From an uncultured Eggerthellaceae bacterium (lineage in GTDB: Bacteria; Actinomycetota; Coriobacteriia; Coriobacteriales; Eggerthellaceae), in NCBI GenBank assembly GCA_958454405.1, contig CAUEBO010000006.1, positions 13,314 to 77,313 on the forward strand: DNA of 64,000 bases, in the 5' to 3' direction. Numbering within the stretch: the stretch's first letter is position 1; the number at the start of each line of letters is the position of its first letter. The notes beneath the pieces are model-generated. The model searched no databases. It was not told the origin of the DNA and saw only the letters and a list, made by a program, of their open reading frames with translations. Below are positions 1 to 8,203 of this stretch, piece by piece. The translations under genes were made by a program, and so were the position numbers.

Positions 1-518
1 CGCATCACGTAGTCGGATCCATCTATGCTCACAACGGCTATCGAGCCGTTGTGCGGCGTCTCGTGGGCGTCTACGAGGATGAAACTGCCCTCGGGGTACA
101 CCTTGCTCATGCAGTTCCCCTCGACTTCCAGGAAGTAAGCGTCTGGGTGGCGTTCGTGTACCTCTGACGGGAGGGAGATTTTATCGTCGATAACGTCCGG
201 CGCTTGCGCATTTCCCGCGTGGACGCGACCGAGAAGCGGAGCGTAGGCGGGGTGCGACGGGGGAGGGACGATGGCGTTGGGGGGCAGTTTTTGAGCTATC
301 CCATGCTCTTTTGCGGCAAGACCGTATCGGTCAGAAAGAATGTCGTCCTTTTCGATTCCAAAATGGTTACATATTTTTTCAACAGCATCGTCTCTCGGAA
401 CAGAACCCTTTCTCCATCCTGTAACGGCACCAGGGGTCACGCCGGCAACACGGGCAAGATGGTCTTGCGTAATGTCAAATTTGACGAGCAGGGCGTCAAT
501 ATTTTCTGGGACTCCCAT
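1..518 (-). CDS. CI/LexA-like phage repressor (partial, runs off window)
   Basis: The visible 172 residues are a helix-turn-helix domain (about residues 5-60, with ITQDHLARVAGVTPGAVTGW) followed by an S24/LexA-type autoproteolysis domain. An Ala101-Gly102 pair (GRVHAGN) sits where LexA-family repressors are cut. The nucleophile motif reads VEGNCMSKVYPEG, so Cys136 occupies the position of the usual Ser; the general-base Lys would lie beyond the window edge. The start ATG at 518 has a GAGGAAA ribosome site. It is divergent from the Cro-like gene at 649, the classic lysogeny switch. It is expected to hold the prophage silent and to be inactivated on DNA damage. The Cys substitution makes normal self-cleavage uncertain. 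Confidence 0.88.
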   Translation of the reverse strand, partial: MGVPENIDALLVKFDITQDHLARVAGVTPGAVTGWRKGSVPRDDAVEKICNHFGIEKDDILSDRYGLAAKEHGIAQKLPPNAIVPPPSHPAYAPLLGRVHAGNAQAPDVIDDKISLPSEVHERHPDAYFLEVEGNCMSKVYPEGSFILVDAHETPHNGSIAVVSIDGSDYVM

Positions 519-648
519 TATTTCCTCGTTTCACTGATTCTCAATCTATCGCTATATTATAGCGGCAAATCAATAAAAAATCTCAATTTACTATTTAGTT
601 TTGCTGAATATTATGCTAGCATGTTGATATTGCGAAAGGAGGTGTTCT
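519..648. promoter_or_regulatory. Divergent repressor/cro promoter-operator region
   Basis: AT-rich gap between the divergent repressor and cro-like genes. A perfect 15-bp palindrome CGCTATATTATAGCG (550-564) overlaps a minus-strand -10 (TATAAT, 556-561) for the repressor. On the plus strand TTTACT (587-592), a 16-nt spacer and TATTAT (609-614) form a plausible promoter for the gene at 649. The palindrome is the best candidate operator. Promoter calls are by eye. Confidence 0.6.
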
Positions 649-876
649 GTGGGTCTAGATAAAGATAAGTTTTCAGCAGCTCGTCGGGCTTCTGGGTTAA
701 ACGTTGCTCAGATTACAGAAGCAGCAGGCTTGAAGTCTACCAGCACGTATATGGCCCATGAGAATGGGCCAGGGCAGTTCAGACTGGATGAGATTGCTGG
801 CATGTACGCCAGTATGAGTGACATCGCGAAAGCAATCCTTCGCGAAGCGGTATGTGATATTTTTTTGCCATCGTAA
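649..876 (+). CDS. Cro-like HTH protein
   Basis: A 75-residue protein with a predicted helix-turn-helix (about residues 8-40, ARRASGLNVAQITEAAGLKS) and little else. It starts with GTG at 649 after a strong AAAGGAGGT site (636-643). Its position directly opposite the CI-like repressor, its size and its HTH make it the likely lytic switch protein (Cro or an excision/early regulator). It is the first gene of the rightward early transcript. Confidence 0.65.
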   Translation: MGLDKDKFSAARRASGLNVAQITEAAGLKSTSTYMAHENGPGQFRLDEIAGMYASMSDIAKAILREAVCDIFLPS

Positions 877-1230
877 TTTAGAAAAACTAAATTGCAAACG
901 CGATGCAGTGTTAGGTCAGCGCAGCACCTTGAAAACCGAATAGGCATGGAAGCGGCAGCAACGTGCCTCCCTCACGTGGCAGGCGTCAACAAAAGGGTCC
1001 CTGTCAGCTGCCGCCTCCGTGCCTATCCGGTGCGCGCTTCCGTCCATGCGCTCAATGTCGTTACTTGTCCATGTGGGCGACGCCTAGAGCCGAGGAACGG
1101 GCATTGAGATCGATATGGGCGGAAGCACAGAACCTTGACAACCTAATCGACGCGGCGGTAGGTCCCGCACGCGCCCCCGCACTTAGAGGCGGGTGCAGTA
1201 ACGAAATGAATCATCGAAAGGGGTGATCTT
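877..1230. other. No convincing gene; early leader region
   Basis: About 350 bases between the cro-like gene and the first early gene. Short open frames exist in several phases, but none has a ribosome site or recognisable product. It probably holds the leader or control region of the early operon. I see no clear terminator or strong promoter here. Confidence 0.4.
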
Positions 1231-1407
1231 ATGGACGACATGGACGCCGTGGTGTTCGCCGCAGGCGATTACGAGTATCGCGGCGAACACGGGACGGCCA
1301 TCGTCCATGTGCCGCATGACGTGACCCTGGGCGATGTGGCTCCGGCGCTGTCTCAGATCGCCGCCGAGGCGAGAACGAAAGAAGAAGGGGGAGAAGATGC
1401 GGCATGA
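1231..1407 (+). CDS. Small hypothetical phage protein (58 aa)
   Basis: A 58-residue acidic protein beginning MDDMDAVVFAAG, with an AAAGGGGTG ribosome site just upstream. It overlaps the next gene by 11 bases. No family recognised. It is first in a chain of tightly overlapping early genes. Confidence 0.6.
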   Translation: MDDMDAVVFAAGDYEYRGEHGTAIVHVPHDVTLGDVAPALSQIAAEARTKEEGGEDAA

Positions 1408-1564
1408 AAAGGAAAGCGCGCCAGGTGTGGAAGTCGGGCGCGCATCCGTCGAGAACGACGAACCAATGATACCACAAACCGACTGGGAGCGCGGATGCTG
1501 GGCTTTTGCCTTGCTAATGCTGCTCGGCTGGTGCGCGGTGTTGGGGATGGAGGTGATCGGATGA
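1397..1564 (+). CDS. Small membrane protein (55 aa)
   Basis: A 55-residue protein with a hydrophilic N-terminus and one hydrophobic segment near the C-terminus (CWAFALLMLLGWCAVLGM), so probably a single-pass membrane peptide. It starts at ATG 1397 behind a GGGGGAG site inside the end of the preceding gene, and its stop overlaps the next start (ATGA). Function unknown. Confidence 0.55.
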   Translation: MRHEKESAPGVEVGRASVENDEPMIPQTDWERGCWAFALLMLLGWCAVLGMEVIG

Positions 1565-2064
1565 TAGAGCAGCTTGACATTTTCGGCTCGACAAACAGCC
1601 CGTCCGCATACGTTGCCAAAACGCTCTCGTGGATAGATGGAAGCTGGTCGTCTTTTTGGAAGCTCGTAGAGCTTTGCGAAAAGGAAGCTTCCGACCCCAA
1701 CCGAGTGGTTTGCAAGATCGGAAAAGACGGCAAGTCGGTCGTTGACCACATCGTACCGGTTCGACGCGGCGATCTCTACATCTTGGCCCAGATGGCCGGA
1801 CTGAGCGTCACGACGTGTCGTGAGTTTCGTTTCGACAACAACATATGGGCGCCTCTGAGCCGCTACGTCCTCATGCTCCGACCGAAGGTTTCCAAGGTCA
1901 TTCACCCAATCGAAAAACGCGACGGGATAGATTTGGTCGACCTCTGCGAAATGTGGCGCAAGCATGCGTGGTCGCACGGTCGGCGGGCGCATGTGTTCTT
2001 CGCCTGCGAGCATTGGCAGGACGCATCCCAAATGGTCGAGATTGGGGACGTGAGCGCGGTATGA
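1561..2064 (+). CDS. Hypothetical early phage protein
   Basis: A 167-residue protein with no domain I recognise. It contains several Trp/Cys residues and a central VVDHIVPVRRGDLY stretch. It starts at ATG 1561 within an ATGA overlap with the upstream stop and ends in an ATGA overlap with rusA, so it is translationally coupled on both sides. Membership in the recombination operon suggests an early DNA-metabolism or host-takeover role, but nothing in the sequence proves it. Confidence 0.6.
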   Translation: MIEQLDIFGSTNSPSAYVAKTLSWIDGSWSSFWKLVELCEKEASDPNRVVCKIGKDGKSVVDHIVPVRRGDLYILAQMAGLSVTTCREFRFDNNIWAPLSRYVLMLRPKVSKVIHPIEKRDGIDLVDLCEMWRKHAWSHGRRAHVFFACEHWQDASQMVEIGDVSAV

Positions 2065-2417
2065 GACAGACGTTCGAAATCCCGGGGCGCTTCATCGACC
2101 TGAACGCGTGGAACAAGCTCTGCTACCAGGAGAGAAGCAAAGAGAAGAAAAGAAGCGACGACCGCGTGAGGAATTGCGCGGAATCGGCCGGGATAAGGCC
2201 GTGCAAAGGACGCATGAAGTACCACGTCCTATGGGTCGAGCAGAACCGCAAGCGCGATCTCGACAACATCGCCTTCGCGAAGAAGTTCATCCAAGACGGC
2301 CTGGTCAAGGCCGGGATTATCCATAACGACACGTACCACGAGATAGCGGGGTTCTCAGACGAGTTCGCATACGATCCTAAGAACCCGCGCATTGTGGTGA
2401 CTTTGGAGGAAATATGA
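2061..2417 (+). CDS. rusA: RusA-family Holliday junction resolvase
   Basis: A 118-residue protein with the RusA signature: DLDNIAFAKKFIQDGL followed by a short gap and IIHNDTYHEI. The conserved acidic residues bind metal and cut four-way DNA junctions. Length matches phage RusA proteins (about 120 aa). The start is an ATGA overlap. It sits with ERF and SSB genes, so it probably resolves recombination or replication intermediates before packaging. Confidence 0.85.
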   Translation: MRQTFEIPGRFIDLNAWNKLCYQERSKEKKRSDDRVRNCAESAGIRPCKGRMKYHVLWVEQNRKRDLDNIAFAKKFIQDGLVKAGIIHNDTYHEIAGFSDEFAYDPKNPRIVVTLEEI

Positions 2418-2441
2418 TCGCGACAAACCGGGGGGTCTTCG

Positions 2442-2696
2442 ATGATTGAGAAGATTGCGTTCGACGAGCTTCCGATAAGCAGGCGTGAGAACCCCAACAA
2501 GAAGTTCGCCAAGAAGACGCTTGAAGAATTCTGCGAGCTTGACTGCGACGCGGCGAAGGTCACGGGATGGCCGGTGAGAAGGACCGTTTCTGCGCTGTCG
2601 GGCACGATGCGCACGGTCGTCAAAGAGGAAGCCAAAGGATCGCTCGTGAGGGTCCATTCCGACGGCGAGTCGGTCTATCTGTCGAGGAGGCGCTGA
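2442..2696 (+). CDS. Hypothetical phage protein (84 aa)
   Basis: An 84-residue charged protein starting MIEKIAFDELPIS, with a GGGGGT ribosome site. No domain recognised. The stop codon overlaps the next start at 2696. It lies between rusA and the recombination genes. Confidence 0.55.
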   Translation: MIEKIAFDELPISRRENPNKKFAKKTLEEFCELDCDAAKVTGWPVRRTVSALSGTMRTVVKEEAKGSLVRVHSDGESVYLSRRR

Positions 2697-3277
2697 TGGG
2701 CTCAGGATTCAAGTTCGACGGCAAGTCGCGGCTGGCGGTCCTCACCGCCTTGAAGAAGGCTGTCGATGCCAGCTTGCAGGAAGCCCGCAGGGACGCTGAC
2801 GAATCGCTGTGGGACGCATACGAGAAAGACGGTGTGGTTAAAGTCGCCTTGAGGATCGGCGATCAAAAGGTCGGCGAGATGGCGCTGACGTTCGCCAAGG
2901 ATGGCTACGAAGTCGTCGACAGGAAGGCGTTCGAGGCGTTCGCGCTCGACTACGGCCTTGCCACCGTGAAGCGCACGATTAAGCCCGACATGATGGAGTC
3001 GTGCATTAAGGCGCTCGAAGGGGTGTTCGACCCGGAGGTCATGTCCGAGGCCGTCCAAGAGACGGTAGAGGTGAGCGGGGACTGGGAGAAGGCCATGGAG
3101 CGCGCGGGGGATGCGGTCTGCTACATGGACTCCGGGATGATCGTTCCAGGAGTCGAATACCGTCCCAAGAAGCCGAAGAACACCACGGTCAGAGAGTGCG
3201 ACCCGGGCGTCGTGCTGCCTGTCGTCGCCGGAATGCCCGGCGGAATCGAGCGGCTTCTGCTGGGGGGCGGTGAATAA
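2696..3277 (+). CDS. Hypothetical protein upstream of ERF
   Basis: A 193-residue protein, highly charged, with a helical N-terminal half. ATG 2696 overlaps the previous stop and was preferred over upstream in-frame codons, which would lie inside the neighbouring gene. Immediately before an ERF annealing gene, phages often encode a recombination accessory or host-nuclease inhibitor. That is only a positional inference here. Confidence 0.55.
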   Translation: MGSGFKFDGKSRLAVLTALKKAVDASLQEARRDADESLWDAYEKDGVVKVALRIGDQKVGEMALTFAKDGYEVVDRKAFEAFALDYGLATVKRTIKPDMMESCIKALEGVFDPEVMSEAVQETVEVSGDWEKAMERAGDAVCYMDSGMIVPGVEYRPKKPKNTTVRECDPGVVLPVVAGMPGGIERLLLGGGE

Positions 3278-3278
3278 C

Positions 3279-4025
3279 ATGCCAGATATCGAGGAAGATC
3301 AGACCTTCAGCGCCCGCCTGATTGCCGCCATGGCCGACATGGAGAACCCCACCAAATCGAAGACGGCAAAAGTGCCGACGAAAAGCGGCGGAAGCTACCA
3401 GTACAAGTACGAAACGCTTGACCAAGTGCTTTCCGTTGTCCGCCCGGCGCTTTCCGCCCACGGCCTCGCTCTCACGCAGAAACAGGCTTGGAGCGAAAAC
3501 ACGAACAGCTACGTGCTGCTGACGATCGTGTTCGATGCTTCTGACGAGCGCGTGATGGATGAGCGCCCCCTGCACGACTACCCCGACGCTCAGGCGGCAG
3601 GTAGCTGGGAGACGTACATGCGCCGCTATGCGATCCGCACGGCTTTCGGCCTGTGCGGAGAGGATGACGACGGAGCGGCGACGAGAGCGGCGCAGGGAGA
3701 CGCACAGGGCGTTTCGCGTGCAAGTTCCCGCCAGAACGCAAAACCGGCTTCCAAACCGCAGCAGGTGGCTTCTGGGAGCGAAACGAATCAGCAGAACGGC
3801 GACGCAGAGAAGAAGCGCACCCTATGGCGCGAGATTGGCGGGTTGAAAGCGCAAGCAATCGAGCTCGGCATCAAAGAGGCCGGTATTACGGATTGGATCG
3901 CCACAACCTACAAGAACAAGGACATGAAGGAGTTCAACCTGACCGAGGTGCTGGGCGTGAAGGGCTATCTCACGACCATCATCGCGGACAAGAAGTCGCT
4001 CATGTCGGAAAAGGAGCAGTCATGA
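3279..4025 (+). CDS. erf: ERF-family single-strand annealing protein
   Basis: A 248-residue protein of the ERF recombinase family. The N-terminal 130 residues carry the family pattern: YQYKYETLDQVLSVVRPALSAHGL, then an AGSWETYMRRYAIRTAFGL helix, then GEDDDGA. ERF proteins bind ssDNA and anneal complementary strands in phage recombination. The C-terminus is variable and charged. ATG 3279 is chosen over GTG 3270 because the G6 ribosome site (3262-3267) is too close to the GTG. It overlaps ssb by ATGA. Confidence 0.88.
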   Translation: MPDIEEDQTFSARLIAAMADMENPTKSKTAKVPTKSGGSYQYKYETLDQVLSVVRPALSAHGLALTQKQAWSENTNSYVLLTIVFDASDERVMDERPLHDYPDAQAAGSWETYMRRYAIRTAFGLCGEDDDGAATRAAQGDAQGVSRASSRQNAKPASKPQQVASGSETNQQNGDAEKKRTLWREIGGLKAQAIELGIKEAGITDWIATTYKNKDMKEFNLTEVLGVKGYLTTIIADKKSLMSEKEQS

Positions 4026-4465
4026 GCATCAACCGAGTCGAGATAAGCGGGAACCTAACCCGCGACCCGGAGCTGCGGAGCACCGCGTCCGGCACGGCCG
4101 TGCTGGGGTTCGGCGTGGCGGTCAACGACCGCCGCAAGAACCAGCAGACCGGCGAATGGGAGGACTACGCGAACTTCATAGACTGCACGATGTTCGGAAA
4201 GCGTGCAGAGAGTGTGAGCCGGTACCTGTCGAAGGGCGGCAAGGTCGCCATCGCCGGAAGGCTGCATTGGAGCCAGTGGGAGCGCGAAGGCCAGAAGCGC
4301 AGCAAGATCGAGGTCATCGTGGACGAGTTGGAGTTCATGTCGAGCCGCAACGGCGGCGATACATCGTCCTACGGCGGCTACACCGCTCCTGCGCCTGCCC
4401 CTGTGGCGGTCCCGCCGGTGGTCGATGCATCTTCTTCGGTCTACGACGAAGACATCCCGTTCTAG
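4022..4465 (+). CDS. ssb: Single-stranded DNA-binding protein
   Basis: A 147-residue SSB. The OB fold occupies about residues 1-108 (INRVEISGNLTRDPELR, FIDCTMFGKRAE, GGKVAIAGRL). A Gly/Pro/Ala-rich linker follows, and the acidic tip ends DEDIPF, the partner-binding tail of bacterial SSBs. It is translationally coupled to erf, so the two probably act together on ssDNA during replication and recombination. Confidence 0.93.
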   Translation: MSINRVEISGNLTRDPELRSTASGTAVLGFGVAVNDRRKNQQTGEWEDYANFIDCTMFGKRAESVSRYLSKGGKVAIAGRLHWSQWEREGQKRSKIEVIVDELEFMSSRNGGDTSSYGGYTAPAPAPVAVPPVVDASSSVYDEDIPF

Positions 4466-4473
4466 GGGCCGAC

Positions 4474-5013
4474 ATGGCCGAGAAGATGCGAAAGCTAACG
4501 TTTTGGGAGAACTACTACAGCCCGATGAAGCGGATAAAGGATCGAGGCGAGAGGGCGGCGTACGCCCTCAAGGTACTCGAATACGCCTTCGACGACATCG
4601 AGCCGGAGCTGAACGACATGGAGGCAATGTCCTTCGATTCGATAGCGCCCCTCATCTACGTGGACATGCACGGGAACAAGGGCGGAAGGCCGACTGGAAC
4701 CGGTTCGAGCCAAGCAAGAAAAACAGCTTCCAAAACCGGTATCAAAACCGGTTCCAAAACCACCGAGGAAACCACCCTTTATGAAGAGAAGAGAATGGAA
4801 GATGAAGGGGATTCTTCCTTGAAGAAGAATCCCCGTTCATCTGACGCTCCTGGCGTCGCGGCTGCGGCCGGGGCCGCGCCGCCCGTCGCGAAGACGCCCG
4901 GATTGCATTGCGTCATGGACGGCTGCGACGGCTACGGCAAGTTCGATCCCAAGACCGGGATGTTCCGCTGCCGCGAATGCGGCGCGGAGTTCGCGGCTGA
5001 GGAGGCGTCATGA
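4474..5013 (+). CDS. Phage replication-associated protein with C-terminal zinc ribbon
   Basis: A 179-residue protein. Residues about 1-70 (FWENYYSPMKRIKDRGERAAYALKVLEYAF, GGRP end) resemble the DUF6291-like N-terminal module seen in phage replication/replisome-organiser proteins. The middle is low complexity with repeated Lys/Thr/Gly. The C-terminus has a CxxxxC...CxxC zinc ribbon. It follows ssb by 8 bases and overlaps the HNH gene. The replication role is inferred from domain and context. Confidence 0.6.
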   Translation: MAEKMRKLTFWENYYSPMKRIKDRGERAAYALKVLEYAFDDIEPELNDMEAMSFDSIAPLIYVDMHGNKGGRPTGTGSSQARKTASKTGIKTGSKTTEETTLYEEKRMEDEGDSSLKKNPRSSDAPGVAAAAGAAPPVAKTPGLHCVMDGCDGYGKFDPKTGMFRCRECGAEFAAEEAS

Positions 5014-5426
5014 GGGTCGTCGAGCCGAGATTTCACGGCCTCCATCACATCGGAGCCAGATACACCGGTGGATGGACCGGCAAGCGCCTCGCCTACGCCA
5101 GGACGGCCGAGGCGTGCCGCGCTTGCGACTTGCAGAGGGCGACCGAGACGCACCACATCGACCCCATCGGCATGGGGGGCCGCCAATCGCCAGTGATCTT
5201 CGAGACCAAGATGGGATGCTTCGAGCTTTTCACTCCGCTCATCGCCGTGTGCCAGGGATGCCATCGGATGTTCCATTCCGGGAATCTCAGCATCGCATGG
5301 CTGTGGGACGACGAGGAGTGCGCCCGCCTGTGGGCGGAGGGATGGTTCCTCGCGCATTACGCCCCGCACGACCCGGCCATCGGCGAGTTCGGGCGCTGGG
5401 TTCTGTCGAACGGGAGGGAGCTATGA
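5010..5426 (+). CDS. HNH-like nuclease / zinc protein
   Basis: A 138-residue protein with an HNH-type arrangement: CRAC, then ETHHIDPIGMGG, then AVCQGCHRMFH. The two Cys pairs would hold zinc and the His-rich strand would carry the active site. Similar small HNH proteins lie in phage recombination operons (NinG/Orf-type). It overlaps both neighbours by ATGA. It could be a structural homologue without nuclease activity. Confidence 0.7.
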   Translation: MRVVEPRFHGLHHIGARYTGGWTGKRLAYARTAEACRACDLQRATETHHIDPIGMGGRQSPVIFETKMGCFELFTPLIAVCQGCHRMFHSGNLSIAWLWDDEECARLWAEGWFLAHYAPHDPAIGEFGRWVLSNGREL

Positions 5427-5875
5427 GGGTGAAGCTCACCAACGAGCAGAAGATCGCCGACAGGTTCCTTCGAGCCTACGACCTGGTGGACGACAGGCTG
5501 GAATCCAGCCTCGCGGGCCTTGAGCGCGCCGAATCGGCGCGAAGCTCGATCACCGGATCGATCGAGGCGATGGGCCTGGGCGGGGATCAGGGCGACAAGA
5601 TGTGCGAATCTCTCGCGAGGATAGACGACGCCGTTGGAGAGATCGCCGAGCTGTCAAAGCTCTTCTCTGACAACTTCAGGGCGATAGAGAGCTTCATCAC
5701 CGAGGTCCAGCGCATCGACGGCCAGGCCGGGAAGGTCCTGCGCCTCACCTACATCAACAGGCTGTCGGCAAAGCAGGTGGCCGCGAACGAAGAAGTCTGC
5801 TGCTCGAAGAAGACGGTCTACGAGCTCCTGAAGCGAGGGCTCGATATCGCGTTCGAGCTGCTGGCTGAGGAGTGA
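5423..5875 (+). CDS. ArpU/RinA-like late transcription regulator
   Basis: A 150-residue, strongly helical protein whose C-terminus resembles a sigma-region-4/HTH module (QAGKVLRLTYINRLSAKQVA, then SKKTVYELLKRGLDIAFELL). This architecture is typical of ArpU/RinA/DUF1492-like phage proteins that switch on late genes. It would act on a late promoter such as the one before 15,330. HTH confidence is moderate; the link to that promoter is inferred. Confidence 0.7.
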   Translation: MRVKLTNEQKIADRFLRAYDLVDDRLESSLAGLERAESARSSITGSIEAMGLGGDQGDKMCESLARIDDAVGEIAELSKLFSDNFRAIESFITEVQRIDGQAGKVLRLTYINRLSAKQVAANEEVCCSKKTVYELLKRGLDIAFELLAEE

Positions 5876-5880
5876 TCACG

Positions 5881-6114
5881 ATGGATCAGAACTGCTTTGA
5901 CCGCTTCGGCGGGCCGGCGGCATGGGACAGGCTCTGCTCGGAGCACGACGCGCGGGTCGCCAAGGTCAAGCGAGCGAACCCAGGATGCGGCACGTGCGAT
6001 TCTGGCATCAAATGCCCCGACTGCGGGGCGGTCTACTGCACCGAGGAATCCGACTGGGTGGACGAGTACGCCCCTCCCTGTGATTACGAGGGATACGAGC
6101 GGAGGAGCGCATGA
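5881..6114 (+). CDS. Small Cys-rich protein
   Basis: A 77-residue protein with four CxxC-type pairs in the middle (CGTCDSGIKCPDCGAVYC), so likely zinc-binding. ATG 5881 is preferred over GTG 5872 because of the GAGGAG site 8 bases upstream. It overlaps the next gene by ATGA. First of a long run of small Cys-rich genes. Confidence 0.6.
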   Translation: MDQNCFDRFGGPAAWDRLCSEHDARVAKVKRANPGCGTCDSGIKCPDCGAVYCTEESDWVDEYAPPCDYEGYERRSA

Positions 6115-6356
6115 AGTCGTACGGGCAGGTAAAGGGGCGTCGCTACGACAACGAGCAGCCTGTCCCGATAACCGATGGACTCAGGCGATGCGGATTTCGC
6201 ACGGGTTGGAGATCGCAGCCCGTCGTCGTCGACGAGAGCCTGCTGTACCCGTCGATCAGCCAGGCGGCTGCGCACATAGGCTGCGATGCCAAGGAGCTCG
6301 GCGAGGCGCTGCGGAAGGGCGACTACTGCTGCGGGCACAAGGTGCGCCGGGCATGA
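6111..6356 (+). CDS. Hypothetical protein with possible HTH
   Basis: An 81-residue basic protein. Its C-terminal half (SISQAAAHIGCDAKELGEAL) reads like a helix-turn-helix of the type found in phage-encoded DNA-binding peptides, though the evidence is thin. It overlaps both neighbours in ATGA fashion. Confidence 0.5.
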   Translation: MKSYGQVKGRRYDNEQPVPITDGLRRCGFRTGWRSQPVVVDESLLYPSISQAAAHIGCDAKELGEALRKGDYCCGHKVRRA

Positions 6357-6385
6357 CGCGGGAAGACAACGAAAGGAGCCAAATC

Positions 6386-6757
6386 ATGGCATTACGGATA
6401 AGCGGGGACATTGACGAGGTAATCACTGAGCATAGCCCGTTTATGCCCTACAACAAGGTGATCATCACAGGAAACAATCTGGGTGTCAGAGACGCGGGTT
6501 TATCAGAGAGATCTTTATTGCGTGGCTTCATCGAGAGCATCGGGGACACCGGCCTAACGCCCAAGCGCGTCATTATCAACAAGCCAGCCGTCATCATCTA
6601 CTGGCTGGACGGGTCAAAAACGGTCGTTAAGAAGCAGAAGGGCGACAAGTGGGATCCCGAGAAGGGCGTCGCCATGGCGATCTGCAAGCGCCTCTACGGC
6701 AACACGGGCCGCTACAACGACGTGATTAAGCGCGCGCTGGAAGGCGGTGCGCGATGA
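6386..6757 (+). CDS. Hypothetical phage protein (123 aa)
   Basis: A 123-residue basic protein with no family name I can give, ending in a positively charged helix (KQKGDKWDPEKGVAMAICKRLYG). The start at 6386 is chosen because AAGGAG (6373-6378) lies 7 bases upstream. An in-frame ATG at 6353 exists but has no such site. It is followed by an ATGA overlap. Confidence 0.6.
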   Translation: MALRISGDIDEVITEHSPFMPYNKVIITGNNLGVRDAGLSERSLLRGFIESIGDTGLTPKRVIINKPAVIIYWLDGSKTVVKKQKGDKWDPEKGVAMAICKRLYGNTGRYNDVIKRALEGGAR

Positions 6758-8022
6758 CGGGCATCGAAAAGCTCCGCAAGCTGGCGGGCGACCTCTGCGA
6801 GACAGTGTCGGTATGGTTCGCCGTGAAAATCGAGCGCATCGACGATTACGGAGCGAATCCGGGAGGCCCTACCCTGGAATGCCTGCTGCTCTCAATCGCC
6901 GATCAGATCGAGCGGGAGCACGCCGAGGAGATCGCATCGAGCCACAAGCTGGACGACGACGCACGAGATGTGGTAGAGCGGCTGCGGGCGCTGCCCGAAG
7001 GACTTCACGGGTACGACCTCGTCGAGGCGGTCATCGGAGTCGATCCGCTAAGCACGGACACGACGGTATCCCAGGACTACCTCATAGCCCGCGACCGCCT
7101 CATAGAGCTGATAGAGCGCCCGATCCATGACGTGGACGTTGCGGCGCTGCTTGGTGTTGCGGACAGGATGGACGCCGAGCGTAGCAACGCGATAAACGCG
7201 GCGTACAACGGTAGGAAATACTGCAAAGGCATCGCATACGGAATAGGCAACGCCCCGGAAATCATCCGCAAGGCCGTTGAGGGCGCGCCGAAGCCCGGCA
7301 CAGAGCGCGAGGCGGCAGCCGGTGAACCCAACCGCCTCGCGCATCTCAATCTCGCGGAACTCGCAGCTGCTAAATGGGTGGAGGATCACGGCGGCCTGGA
7401 AGTCGTGCGCGACCTCGCGAAGATGGACGAGTTCGTGGCGCACCTCGCCGTAGAGCTCGGCGTGAGCGACGACGTAGGATGCGGAGACGAGCTGCGAGCT
7501 GCAATCAATGTCGAGCTTGACAAGCGCCTGATGCCTTGCGACCTCACATGGCCACGCTGGGACGACGGCCTGCCGGTTACGCGCGACGACGCGCCAGAGC
7601 ACACGTCGGTTGTCGCGCTGCGCCTCGATGGAAGAGCCTACGGTTTGACCGATGCGATCCTCAACCACGCTGCGGGCGAGCGCGTCAAGCGCCCCGAGCC
7701 CGAGGTGCTGGGAGCGGACGGGCTGCCGATCAAGGTGGGCGAGACGGTGTACCCGCTGCAAGGCGATGGCCCGCTCGTCGTCTCCGGATACTACGGAGAG
7801 TTCCTCAGTCTTGAGACCGGCGGCCTGCTGCGCGCCGACTACGCGACCCACACCCCGCCCGATACCCAGGAGCGCATAGACGAGGACGTTGTCGATTTCG
7901 CAAACAAATGCGCCGAGTATACGGGTCAGGCGAGTTCGAACGATTGGTTCGCGGTTGAGGTCGGGGAGTTCCTGCGCCGCCAGCGCGAGCTGGATGCCAA
8001 GACGGGAGGCGATGCGCGATGA
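6754..8022 (+). CDS. Large hypothetical early protein (422 aa)
   Basis: A 422-residue acidic protein, the largest early gene. No catalytic motif recognised. It appears modular: repeated short charged segments (for example HLAVELGVSDDVG and the KVGETVYPLQGDGPLVVSGYYGE beta-rich part) are also seen in small proteins of such phages, so it may be a fusion of several small accessory modules. ATG 6754 overlaps the upstream stop. Confidence 0.6.
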   Translation: MTGIEKLRKLAGDLCETVSVWFAVKIERIDDYGANPGGPTLECLLLSIADQIEREHAEEIASSHKLDDDARDVVERLRALPEGLHGYDLVEAVIGVDPLSTDTTVSQDYLIARDRLIELIERPIHDVDVAALLGVADRMDAERSNAINAAYNGRKYCKGIAYGIGNAPEIIRKAVEGAPKPGTEREAAAGEPNRLAHLNLAELAAAKWVEDHGGLEVVRDLAKMDEFVAHLAVELGVSDDVGCGDELRAAINVELDKRLMPCDLTWPRWDDGLPVTRDDAPEHTSVVALRLDGRAYGLTDAILNHAAGERVKRPEPEVLGADGLPIKVGETVYPLQGDGPLVVSGYYGEFLSLETGGLLRADYATHTPPDTQERIDEDVVDFANKCAEYTGQASSNDWFAVEVGEFLRRQRELDAKTGGDAR

Positions 8023-8201
8023 AGTGCCCTGCGAGCGTTGACGGCGTGTGCCAGCTTGTCATTGCCATGGGCGCGCGCTGCGACGGTTACAGCTCGTCGT
8101 GTCGCATGCGCCCTGCGGTTGAGCGTCAGCAGCAACTGGCGGGCTCCATAGAGGCAACGGTGCGCAAGGCGTTCGGCATCGATCCAAGGGGAGGCGAGTA
8201 G
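8019..8201 (+). CDS. Small Cys-containing protein (60 aa)
   Basis: A 60-residue protein with four Cys in the first 28 residues (MKCPASVDGVCQL and SSSCRM). ATGA overlap with the preceding gene. Probably a small metal-binding protein; function unknown. Confidence 0.5.
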   Translation: MKCPASVDGVCQLVIAMGARCDGYSSSCRMRPAVERQQQLAGSIEATVRKAFGIDPRGGE

Positions 8202-8203
8202 CC

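Noticed and set aside
892..1226. Short open frames after the cro-like gene
   Set aside because: They lack ribosome sites and overlap each other in different frames; composition looks non-coding.
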